9,892 nucleotides of DNA from Candidatus Omnitrophota bacterium (GTDB lineage Bacteria; Omnitrophota; Gorgyraeia; Gygaellales; Profunditerraquicolaceae). Location: positions 1 through 9,892 of the forward strand of contig JAUYEC010000130.1 of NCBI GenBank assembly GCA_030691585.1, in the 5' to 3' direction. The position numbers and the translations under genes are program-made. Below the pieces are notes generated by a model. The model was given only the letters and a program-made list of their open reading frames with translations. It was not told the DNA's origin and made no database searches. Positions 1 through 5,220 of this stretch are shown piece after piece (within the stretch, counting starts at the first letter, position 1; each line of letters opens with the position of its first letter).

Positions 1-277
1 CCTTGCGTCTAACTATAAGCGGCTGGATCACCCCTTTTTCCTTTATAGACTGCGCCAGCTCGGCAATGCCCTCATCATTGAAATTTTCCCGCGGCTGAAA
101 AGGGTTAGGCTTAATTTTATCAAATTGGACATTTATAACGCGATTTATATCAAATTGGACATTCTTATCCTCAAATTGGACATTTATACCGCTGTTTATT
201 TCATTTTGGACATTCTCATTTTGGACATTTCCCCTGATCAGCGCGCTGAGCCCCCTGCCCAATGCCTTTTTCTCCAT
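1..277 (-). CDS. parB: ParB chromosome-partitioning protein (N-terminal part, runs off the left edge)
   Basis: ParB is the CTP-dependent clamp that loads at parS sites and works with ParA to segregate the origin. The 92 codons visible begin MEKKALGRGLSALI, the usual ParB opening, and the core starts at about residue 52 with KIKPNPFQPRENF and later GIAELAQSIKEKGVIQPLIV, both typical of the family. The start ATG (277-275) shares one base with the parA stop (TAATG), and a strong GGAGGGAGA ribosome site lies in the parA tail at 284-292. The oddity is residues 17-52: the normally variable linker consists largely of five NVQ-(F/N) units at residues 17, 22, 32, 39 and 49, each encoded by AATGTCCAA. 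The rest of the CTPase domain, the HTH and the dimerisation domain lie outside the window. Identification is firm; the role of the repeats is unknown. Confidence 0.93.
   Translation of the reverse strand, partial: MEKKALGRGLSALIRGNVQNENVQNEINSGINVQFEDKNVQFDINRVINVQFDKIKPNPFQPRENFNDEGIAELAQSIKEKGVIQPLIVRRK
120..230 (-). repeat. Five copies of the TTGGACATT word in the parB linker
   Basis: Exact copies lie at 125-133, 155-163, 176-184, 206-214 and 221-229, all in one orientation. Start-to-start distances are 30, 21, 30 and 15 bases, all multiples of three, so every copy reads AAT-GTC-CAA (NVQ) in parB. Three are preceded by TCAAA and two by TCATT. The 18-mer TCAAATTGGACATTTATA occurs at both 120-137 and 171-188, suggesting local duplication. 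Confidence 0.9.
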
Positions 278-1071
278 TAGTTATCTCCCTCCGGTATTGC
301 GGAACTTGCAGTTTTAATGCCTATAATCTCTTTAGCTAATTCTTCATATTTTAATGCGCCTATGGAATCTTTATTGTATAGAGCAATCGGCTTACCAAAG
401 CTTGGCGCTTCAGTGAGGCGGATGCTCCGCGGAATCACTGTATTAAACACCTTATCCTTAAAATAGGCCCTTGCCTCTTGTATCACCTCACGAGTTAGAT
501 TTGTGCGATAATCCGCCATAGTCATCAGCACGCCTTCTATGTCCAGGTCAGGGTTGAGGTTATCTCTCACAAGTCTAATAGTATTATGGAGTTGCGTCAA
601 TCCCTCCAAAGCGTAATACTCGCATTGCACCGGAATGAGCACTGAATCTGCCGCGCACAAGGCATTAATGGTCAACAATCCCAACGACGGCGGCGAGTCT
701 ATCAATATGAAATCAAAATTATCTTTTTCCTTATTCAATGCGCGCTTTAAGCGATATTCCCGGCCTAGCGCGCTCACTAATTCCACTTCTGCGCCAGTCA
801 AATCCAGGCTGGACGGCGCTACTAATAAATTAGTGACTGCTGTGCTTAAGATCACATCCTTCATTTCTGCTTCTTCCAGGAGCACGTTATAGGTGCTTTT
901 TTGGATATTATGCCTGTCAATGCCTATACCGCTGGTAGCATTTGCCTGGGGGTCTAAATCAATAAGTAAGGTTTTTTTACCGGCTAAGGCTAAATAAGTG
1001 GATAAATTAATCGCTGAAGTCGTTTTGCCGGTTCCGCCCTTTTGATTACATATTGTAATAACTTTACCCAT
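277..1071 (-). CDS. parA: ParA/Soj chromosome-partitioning ATPase
   Basis: This is a Walker-type ATPase that binds the nucleoid when ATP-bound and is released by ParB, driving origin segregation. Its 264 residues are the usual length for a chromosomal Soj-type ParA without an N-terminal HTH. The deviant Walker A motif KGGTGKTT is at residues 11-18 (signature Lys11, catalytic Lys16), the A' motif LLIDLDPQAN at 35-44, and Walker B FILIDSPP at 121-128. The family segment QCEYYALEGL follows. The ATG at 1071 gives the canonical MGKVITICNQKGG start. No good Shine-Dalgarno precedes it, only GGGGAA inside an inverted repeat. It is followed by parB with a one-base overlap, so the pair is probably translationally coupled. 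Its upstream 89 bp hold a GC-rich hairpin and two palindromes that may separate it from jag or regulate it. Confidence 0.96.
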   Translation of the reverse strand: MGKVITICNQKGGTGKTTSAINLSTYLALAGKKTLLIDLDPQANATSGIGIDRHNIQKSTYNVLLEEAEMKDVILSTAVTNLLVAPSSLDLTGAEVELVSALGREYRLKRALNKEKDNFDFILIDSPPSLGLLTINALCAADSVLIPVQCEYYALEGLTQLHNTIRLVRDNLNPDLDIEGVLMTMADYRTNLTREVIQEARAYFKDKVFNTVIPRSIRLTEAPSFGKPIALYNKDSIGALKYEELAKEIIGIKTASSAIPEGDN

Positions 1072-1083
1072 ATTTGTTTACCG

Positions 1084-1097
1084 GTTCCCCGAGGAAC
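1084..1097. promoter_or_regulatory. Inverted repeat upstream of parA, possible operator or divergent parS
   Basis: GTTCCCCGAGGAAC has 5-bp arms (GTTCC/GGAAC) around CCGA and lies 13 bases upstream of the parA start. It matches the common parS core GTTTCACGTGAAAC at 10 of 14 positions. Position next to parAB makes a segregation or autoregulatory role plausible, but canonical parS is well conserved and this match is imperfect. Confidence 0.35.
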
Positions 1098-1110
1098 TCG
1101 CCTGCACATA

Positions 1111-1124
1111 TAGTATATATACTA
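1111..1124. promoter_or_regulatory. Perfect 14-bp AT-rich palindrome upstream of parA
   Basis: TAGTATATATACTA is fully self-complementary and sits between the GC-rich hairpin and the parA start. It includes a TATACT that could act as a -10 element for parA, although no matching -35 is evident. It could equally be an operator. Confidence 0.35.
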
Positions 1125-1135
1125 GCATAAGCCTC

Positions 1136-1165
1136 GTAGGGGCGGGTATTAAACCCGCCCCTACA
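1136..1165 (-). repeat. GC-rich palindromic repeat, copy 1 (ends jag-like gene)
   Basis: GTAGGGGCGGGT (1136-1147) and its exact reverse complement (1153-1164) form a 12-bp perfect stem with a 5-base loop. Read on the minus strand it matches the copy after dnaN at 24 of 30 positions. It supplies the TAG stop of the jag-like gene. A long U-run is absent after it, so it looks like a REP-type repeat; it may still protect mRNA ends or slow polymerase. Confidence 0.8.
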
Positions 1166-1352
1166 TATTTTCAGCAATAAGTGTCACTCTAACCTTGGCC
1201 GGCTTAGCGCCCGGCATACCAAAAAGGCCCTTCTCTTCTTCAGAAACAACCTCTATTTTAACCTTGCTCCTAGGCAATTTAAGGATCTTGAGGGCTTTTT
1301 TAATAGCCTCCTCCTCATCCCGGCCTTCTACTTCAATGCTGGTTTTGGACAT
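1161..1352 (-). CDS. Short Jag-like protein containing only the Jag N-terminal domain
   Basis: The 63-residue product MSKTSIEVEGRDEEEAIKKA...EKGLFGMPGAKPAKVRVTLI matches the Jag/SpoIIIJ-associated N-terminal domain, including its GLFG-x(4)-KPAKV signature. Full-length Jag (KhpB/EloR family) continues with KH and R3H RNA-binding domains to roughly 200 residues. Here the frame ends four codons after the domain, and no KH or R3H coding sequence remains before parA. I chose the ATG at 1352 because the domain starts there and it overlaps the yidC stop as TAATG. A longer frame to 1412 would only overlap yidC and adds no family sequence. An AGGGA lies about 8 bases upstream. The TAG stop (1163-1161) is inside the arm of a 12-bp GC-rich hairpin, so a palindrome insertion may have cut an ancestral jag. 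A naturally standalone domain is the alternative. Confidence 0.82.
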   Translation of the reverse strand: MSKTSIEVEGRDEEEAIKKALKILKLPRSKVKIEVVSEEEKGLFGMPGAKPAKVRVTLIAENM

Positions 1353-1353
1353 T
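1345..1353 (-). repeat. TTGGACATT word at the yidC/jag junction
   Basis: An exact copy on the minus strand (AATGTCCAA) contains two bases of the yidC TAA stop and the ATG start of the jag-like gene, which therefore starts MSK. A degenerate TGTCCAA lies 53 bases away at 1406-1412, inside the yidC tail. Confidence 0.85.
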
Positions 1354-2917
1354 ATTTGTTCCCTGCCCGCTGCGGCGAGCCTGTCTGCTGTAAAACCGGC
1401 TTCTTTGTCCAAAATTGCGATGCCACCATTAATCCGCTATTAATGAACCAATACAATACCAGGCCTGACGGCATGCGGTAAAAAATAAACCCAAACATCA
1501 CCGGGAAAATAATCAACATTATTTTTTGCTGCTGCTGCGCCATGTCAGCCGATGCGCCATGCGCTCCGGTCATGCTCATTTTTTGCTGGAAGAACATCAC
1601 AATTGCCATCAAAATAGGCAAAATATTAATTTCATTACCTAGAATAGGCAACGATGAAGGCAGCATAATCAATCGATCCGGCTCGGATAGATCCTTGATC
1701 CATAAGAAATGCGCCCCCTTTAAGGCGATAGACCGCGACAAGACCTGGTACAAAGCAAAGAAAATCGGCATTTGCAAGAGTAAAGGCAGACACCCGCCAA
1801 AAGGATTTACTTTATGTACCTTATATAACTCCATAATCTCTTTGTTTAGTTTTTGCGGATTATCCTTAAGGGACTTGCGCAGTTCCTCAATACGCGGCTG
1901 TAACGCCTGCATTTCCTTCATCGAACGCATTTGTTTCAGTGTTAATGGATAAAGGATAAGATAGACCGCAATACTCAAGATGACAATTGCCCAGCCCCAA
2001 TTGTGCACGATAGCAAAGAAAAATTGCAGTAAATGCAAGAGCAACTGGCCGATAAAATCAAAAAAACCGTAGTTTATAATCGTCGCCCATTGCGGATTAA
2101 CCTTATTCAGTATTTGTAAATCCTGTGGCCCCAAATAGATACGGAATTTTCTCTCCATAGATTGACCGGGCAATAAAGTAATTGGTTGGCCAACTATCCC
2201 GACTTGTGAGCGCTGGGGGGTTAATTTACGCACAAACATTTGCCAGTCTTTTTCCTCAGGTTCAACAATCAAGCTAAAATACTTTTCGCGCAGGCAGGCA
2301 AATTTTATATTGTCCAATTTGGTTTCTTTGCGTCCATTCAAGAACGCGGTCTTGTCTGCGCTAACAGCAACAACATCCTGGAAGCGGGATTGGACATTAG
2401 CTGGCGCAAAGTCTAGTGTGCCCAATATTAAAGGAATGTCCAATTTGATCGGCTGACTGGATTGAGATTGGACATTAATTCGCAGCTCTCCCTCAAAATT
2501 GGACATTTTAGAAAGAATAAATACTTTTGTAATCTTCTTCGTTGCGTCAAATTGGACAAAAGTCACACCATCGACGCTCGCAGACTCCTTTTTGAATGGC
2601 GTATTAATGTCCAAAATGTCAAAACCGTTCTCTAAGATAAATTTGTGCCCCAGGTACTGTTTGAAGATAACCTGGCGCACAGCAGCCAAGGATTCATCAA
2701 AACTGATCTCAAACTGGGGATTTTGAAATTGGACCTCAACCGCAGGCGCAACAGAAACAGGTGTGACTGGGACAGGCAGAGTAACAGCTGGGCTAGCAAT
2801 CGGGGCTGATTCTGTAAGCGCTTTATTTGCAGCTGGTTGCTGTTTCGGCATTAACGCCGACCACAGTAACAGCACCATAATCGACAATGCAATAGCTAAA
2901 ATTGAACGTTTTTCCAT
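1352..2917 (-). CDS. yidC: Membrane protein insertase YidC
   Basis: YidC inserts and folds inner-membrane proteins, alone or with SecYEG. The 521 residues show the Gram-negative layout. A first membrane helix lies at about residues 5-23, followed by a Pro/Ala/Val-rich linker (about 38-60). A beta-rich periplasmic P1 domain extends to roughly residue 275. The conserved five-helix core includes NWGWAIVILSIAVYLILYPLT, the charged cytoplasmic hairpin KSLKDNPQKLNKEIMELYK, VNPFGGCLPLLLQMPIFFALY and FPVMFGFIFYRMPSGLVLYW. The gene begins 5 bases after yidD without a clear ribosome site, so coupling is likely. Its stop overlaps the next start. The P1 domain carries five exact copies of AATGTCCAA/TTGGACATT and several degenerate ones, decoded as LDI (102-104, 159-161), MSN (138-140) and NVQ (148-150, 174-176). 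This is a distinctive feature of this gene. Confidence 0.97.
   Translation of the reverse strand: MEKRSILAIALSIMVLLLWSALMPKQQPAANKALTESAPIASPAVTLPVPVTPVSVAPAVEVQFQNPQFEISFDESLAAVRQVIFKQYLGHKFILENGFDILDINTPFKKESASVDGVTFVQFDATKKITKVFILSKMSNFEGELRINVQSQSSQPIKLDIPLILGTLDFAPANVQSRFQDVVAVSADKTAFLNGRKETKLDNIKFACLREKYFSLIVEPEEKDWQMFVRKLTPQRSQVGIVGQPITLLPGQSMERKFRIYLGPQDLQILNKVNPQWATIINYGFFDFIGQLLLHLLQFFFAIVHNWGWAIVILSIAVYLILYPLTLKQMRSMKEMQALQPRIEELRKSLKDNPQKLNKEIMELYKVHKVNPFGGCLPLLLQMPIFFALYQVLSRSIALKGAHFLWIKDLSEPDRLIMLPSSLPILGNEINILPILMAIVMFFQQKMSMTGAHGASADMAQQQQKIMLIIFPVMFGFIFYRMPSGLVLYWFINSGLMVASQFWTKKPVLQQTGSPQRAGNK
2390..2614. repeat. Five dispersed copies of the TTGGACATT word in yidC
   Basis: Exact copies lie at 2390-2398, 2468-2476 and 2499-2507 (TTGGACATT on plus) and at 2435-2443 and 2606-2614 (AATGTCCAA on plus). 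Near copies are at 2311-2317 (TGTCCAA), 2552-2558 (TTGGACA), 2615-2620 (AATGTC) and 2729-2734 (TTGGAC). All fall in the periplasmic-domain or linker part of yidC. Confidence 0.9.
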
Positions 2918-2922
2918 AATTT

Positions 2923-3138
2923 TTAAGTTAATGGGTCATACCCGGACTTCCTGGAAAAGGGATGACATACCGCTATTCGTTTCAGTGCTTTCCAAGCACC
3001 CTTAGAAATACCATACTTGCCGATTGCCTGTGCCGAGTATTCTGAACAGCTCGGACAAAAACGGCAGGAGCAGGGCAACATCACCCTGAAATACCTCTGG
3101 TACACTTTAATGGCACATAGAGCCAGGTAGCGCAGCAT
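2923..3138 (-). CDS. yidD: YidD, membrane protein insertion efficiency factor
   Basis: This 71-residue protein has the family's signature: an amphipathic N-terminus (LRYLALCAIKVYQRYF), then CRFCPSCSEYSAQAIGKYG, KGAWKALKRIAVCHPF and the C-terminal GYDP. YidD is a small peripheral inner-membrane protein that assists YidC-dependent insertion. Its position directly before yidC is the standard one. The ATG at 3138 overlaps the rpmH stop by one base (TAATG), so it should be translationally coupled to rpmH. Normally rnpA sits between these two genes; here there is no room for it. Confidence 0.95.
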   Translation of the reverse strand: MLRYLALCAIKVYQRYFRVMLPCSCRFCPSCSEYSAQAIGKYGISKGAWKALKRIAVCHPFSRKSGYDPLT

Positions 3139-3275
3139 TAAATAGAGAGCCTTTTACGGCCCTTTTGCCGCCTGCGCGCCAAGAGCTTCCTTCCGGCCCT
3201 GGAGGCCATTTTGACCAAAAAACCTTGCCGCCTTTTGCCTACGATCTTTGTGGGAGTCTTAAGATTTTTTTTCAT
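3138..3275 (-). CDS. rpmH: 50S ribosomal protein bL34
   Basis: This small, very basic 45-residue protein of the large ribosomal subunit has the characteristic C-terminal half GFLVKMASRAGRKLLARRRQ followed by KGRKRLSI. The N-terminus MKKNLKTPTKIVGKRRQ is somewhat divergent from the common MKRTFQPS form. The ATG at 3275 is chosen over the upstream in-frame start at 3377 because it gives the normal bL34 length and is preceded by AGGAG at 3290-3286 (spacing 10). A nearby ATG at 3285 is followed by a stop after eight codons. It heads the leftward operon, driven by a promoter at 3396-3368. Confidence 0.97.
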   Translation of the reverse strand: MKKNLKTPTKIVGKRRQGFLVKMASRAGRKLLARRRQKGRKRLSI

Positions 3276-3317
3276 GAATATCCATCTCCTTAATCTGTAA
3301 TAACATCCGCGCCTGAT

Positions 3318-3349
3318 AAAAAAACCCCAGCATGCCGGAGCCCGCCGGG
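3318..3349 (-). terminator. Possible leader attenuator upstream of rpmH
   Basis: On the minus strand CCCGGC (3349-3344) can pair with GCTGGG (3331-3326) across a 12-base loop (one G-T pair), followed one base later by seven T residues (3324-3318). It lies between the predicted rpmH transcription start and its ribosome site, so it could act as an early terminator. The stem is short and competing foldings exist, so this is tentative. Confidence 0.3.
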
Positions 3350-3367
3350 TCCCGCAGATTTGAAGTA

Positions 3368-3396
3368 AGTGTAACACACAAACGTATTTCGGTCAA
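3368..3396 (-). promoter_or_regulatory. Sigma70-type promoter for the rpmH-yidD-yidC operon
   Basis: On the minus strand TTGACC (3396-3391) and TACACT (3373-3368) are separated by 17 bases, a near-consensus housekeeping promoter. Transcription would start near 3361, giving an rpmH leader of about 85 bases. It points away from the dnaA promoter. Confidence 0.7.
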
Positions 3397-3566
3397 GACA
3401 AACAAGCGGCCCGGCGGCCCGGCGCGGCCATTATCTCCCGGACGGCCAAGCGCCCCGACGGCAAAATCGCTGTTTGCCGCGCGCAGATTTTATCCGGGTT
3501 CCCGAAAAATCATTGTTTTTTACGCGGCGCGGCCGGATATTTTAACACGGCGCGATTCTTTTTTTG

Positions 3567-3594
3567 TTGACGCGTTCCAGAATTACTGTATAAT
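3567..3594 (+). promoter_or_regulatory. Sigma70-type promoter for dnaA
   Basis: TTGACG (3567-3572) and a perfect TATAAT (3589-3594) are separated by 16 bases. The start site would be near 3601, giving a leader of about 140 bases that contains the DnaA-box-like sites. DnaA autoregulation through those sites is an inference. Confidence 0.72.
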
Positions 3595-3689
3595 GGTTGC
3601 CTGTAAGTTGTTTTGGCCGCAGTCTTTTTTGTCCCAGTAAAAAAATCGCGGCCGGCGATATTGTAGTCGCTATTTTAGAGCCATTTTGT

Positions 3690-3731
3690 TTTTCCACAGA
3701 GTTATACAAGATGTGTATATACTGTGGACAA
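3690..3731. promoter_or_regulatory. DnaA-box-like sites upstream of dnaA (candidate oriC part)
   Basis: TTTTCCACA at 3690-3698 (plus) and TTGTCCACA at 3731-3723 (minus) each differ from the TTATCCACA consensus at one position. Between them TTATACAAG (3702-3710) is a weaker match (6/9). They lie just before the dnaA start in AT-rich sequence, the usual place for an autoregulatory and origin cluster. There are too few perfect boxes to define the origin with certainty. Confidence 0.55.
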
Positions 3732-3742
3732 CCGCCGGGCCC

Positions 3743-5077
3743 ATGGACGACATACTTCAACTTTGGCTGAATACACAAACCTCGCTTAAAGACAAGCTCG
3801 GGGAGACTGTATTCGCGACATGGATACAGCCCTTGAAACCCAGGATAGAGGACGCGGCAACGCTGACCCTGGAGGCGCCCGATCAATTTTTTAAAGAATG
3901 GGTGCAAAAGCATTATAACCAGCTTTTAAGCGACGCTCTTAACGCCGTCTCTGCGGCAAAGATATCTGTTAACTTAGCGGTGGGGCCGGAATTAACTGCC
4001 GCCGCCGGTACGAGCCGCGCCGCAGAGCCGGCCACAAGAATCGCGGAACCCAGAACCGGCAATCAGCTGAACCCGCGTTATACTTTTGAAAATTTTGTGG
4101 TCGGGCCGGCTAACCGCCACGCGCACGCCTATTCGCTGGCAGTGGCGCAATCTCCGGCTAAGGCTTATAATCCGTTGTTTATTTACGGCGGGGTGGGGCT
4201 GGGCAAGACCCACCTGATCCAGGCGGTCTGCCACCATATCAAAACCGCAGCGCCGGGTAATCTTAAAATCTGCTATCTGTCTTCGGAGCGGTTCACCAAT
4301 GAGTTGATCGAGGCCATCCAGCACCGGACCACTTCGGCCTTCAGGCAAAAATACCGCAATGTCGATGTCCTGGTCATAGACGATATTCATTTTATCGCCG
4401 GCAAAGAATCCACCCAGGAAGAATTTTTTCATACCTTTAACACTTTGTATGACGCGCACAAACAGATCATTTTCTCCTCGGACAGGCCGCCGAAAGAAAT
4501 CTCCAATCTGCAGGAAAGGCTGGTTTCCCGTTTTGGCTGGGGGCTGACCACCGACGTCCAGCCGCCGGACCTGGAAACGCGCGTCGCCATACTGAAGAAA
4601 AAAAATGAGCGCGAGTCCATAGACGTGCCCTACGAAGTGATCTTTTTTATCGCCCAGCTTATCAAGACCAACATCCGCGAATTAGAAGGGGCGTTGATCC
4701 AGGTCATAGCATATTCTTTGCTCGAGGAGAAACCCATCACCCTGGAATTAACTAAAGAGGTGCTGAAAGACTTACTTAAAGAACCAAAAAAACTTATTAC
4801 CGTTGATTTTATTCAACGCTGTATTGCCGAAGAATTCGGCGTATCATTAGCGGACCTCAAGACCAAGCGCCGCAATAAAACAATAGTGTTGCCCAGGCAA
4901 ATAGCTATGTTTTTAAGCAGAGAGTTGACTGACCTCTCCTTGCCCGAAATAGGTAAATATTTTGGCGGCAAGGACCATACCACGGTTTTACACTCGTATA
5001 ATAAAATAAAACAATGTATCCGCGAGGATATATCACTGAAAGAACGGGTGGAGCGGGTTATACAGACTATTCAATAG
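3743..5077 (+). CDS. dnaA: Chromosomal replication initiator DnaA
   Basis: DnaA binds DnaA boxes at oriC, oligomerises with ATP, melts the origin and recruits the helicase. Counting from the ATG at 3743 (444 aa), domain I (DDILQLWLN...TVFATWIQPL) is followed by an Ala/Pro/Arg-rich linker and the AAA+ domain. In the latter, Walker A is GGVGLGKT at 149-156, Walker B LVIDDIHF at 210-217, SSDRPPKE at 245-252, the arginine-finger box RLVSRFG at 259-265 and NIRELEGAL at 310-318. Domain IV ends with the DNA-binding signature GGKDHTTVLHSY at 408-419. The frame is open back to a TTG at 3686, but that extension contains both upstream DnaA-box-like sites and is not family-like. No clear Shine-Dalgarno precedes 3743, so a GTG at 3713 cannot be wholly excluded. 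A strong promoter lies at 3567-3594. Confidence 0.96.
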   Translation: MDDILQLWLNTQTSLKDKLGETVFATWIQPLKPRIEDAATLTLEAPDQFFKEWVQKHYNQLLSDALNAVSAAKISVNLAVGPELTAAAGTSRAAEPATRIAEPRTGNQLNPRYTFENFVVGPANRHAHAYSLAVAQSPAKAYNPLFIYGGVGLGKTHLIQAVCHHIKTAAPGNLKICYLSSERFTNELIEAIQHRTTSAFRQKYRNVDVLVIDDIHFIAGKESTQEEFFHTFNTLYDAHKQIIFSSDRPPKEISNLQERLVSRFGWGLTTDVQPPDLETRVAILKKKNERESIDVPYEVIFFIAQLIKTNIRELEGALIQVIAYSLLEEKPITLELTKEVLKDLLKEPKKLITVDFIQRCIAEEFGVSLADLKTKRRNKTIVLPRQIAMFLSRELTDLSLPEIGKYFGGKDHTTVLHSYNKIKQCIREDISLKERVERVIQTIQ

Positions 5078-5088
5078 TAAATAAGCGG

Positions 5089-5150
5089 TTATCCAAAGGA
5101 TATTATTTTTAGAACTGTGCGCCGTTATTTAAGTTATATGGTTTTCCACA
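5089..5150 (+). promoter_or_regulatory. DnaA-box-like sites between dnaA and dnaN (candidate oriC part)
   Basis: TTATCCAAA at 5089-5097 and TTTTCCACA at 5142-5150 each have one mismatch to TTATCCACA and share orientation. The surrounding 5078-5220 interval is AT-rich. Boxes on both sides of dnaA resemble the bipartite origin of Bacillus-type chromosomes; the functional claim is inference. Confidence 0.5.
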
Positions 5151-5220
5151 GAAACAAAACCCCTTTAATACTATGACGATATGTGGTTTTTAGAAATAAA
5201 TATAATAAAAGGAGCGGGGG

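Larger units (their letters stand above)
3276..3742. other. Divergent control region between rpmH and dnaA
   Basis: This 467-bp stretch has no supportable gene. From left to right it holds the rpmH ribosome site (3286-3290), a hairpin plus T-run in the rpmH leader (3318-3349, minus), the rpmH promoter and a very GC-rich stretch (about 3403-3560). The GC-rich stretch has short repeats such as CGGCCCG at 3407 and 3415 and GGCGCGGCC at 3421-3429 and 3526-3534. Then come the dnaA promoter, ATCGC/GCGAT arms around 3650 and the DnaA-box-like sites. The arrangement matches a bacterial origin, but no melting element could be fixed by eye. Confidence 0.6.

Noticed and set aside
120..230. Regularly spaced repeats suggesting a CRISPR array
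   Set aside because: Repeats are only 9-18 bases, spacing is irregular (30, 21, 30, 15) and the whole stretch is in-frame parB coding sequence.
1352..1412. Longer start for the jag-like gene (ATG at 1412)
   Set aside because: It overlaps yidC by 60 bases and adds residues unlike the Jag domain; the start at 1352 has the family N-terminus and the TAATG junction.
1542..1952. 136-codon open frame opposite yidC
   Set aside because: It is antisense to the conserved YidC core; composition and motifs do not support a gene.
3276..3377. N-terminal extension of bL34
   Set aside because: The extension spans the promoter-proximal leader and the ribosome site; bL34 is normally 44-46 residues, matching the start at 3275.
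3686..3742. TTG start giving a 463-residue DnaA
   Set aside because: The extra 19 residues are not DnaA-like and the DNA holds both DnaA-box-like sites; ATG at 3743 gives a normal domain I.
3992..4459. 155-codon open frame opposite dnaA
   Set aside because: It lies antisense within the well-conserved dnaA AAA+ region and has no recognisable domain; it is a shadow frame.
5201..5206. TATAAT just before dnaN as a promoter
   Set aside because: It lies only 14 bases from the ATG, would place the start inside the ribosome site, and no -35 element is visible.
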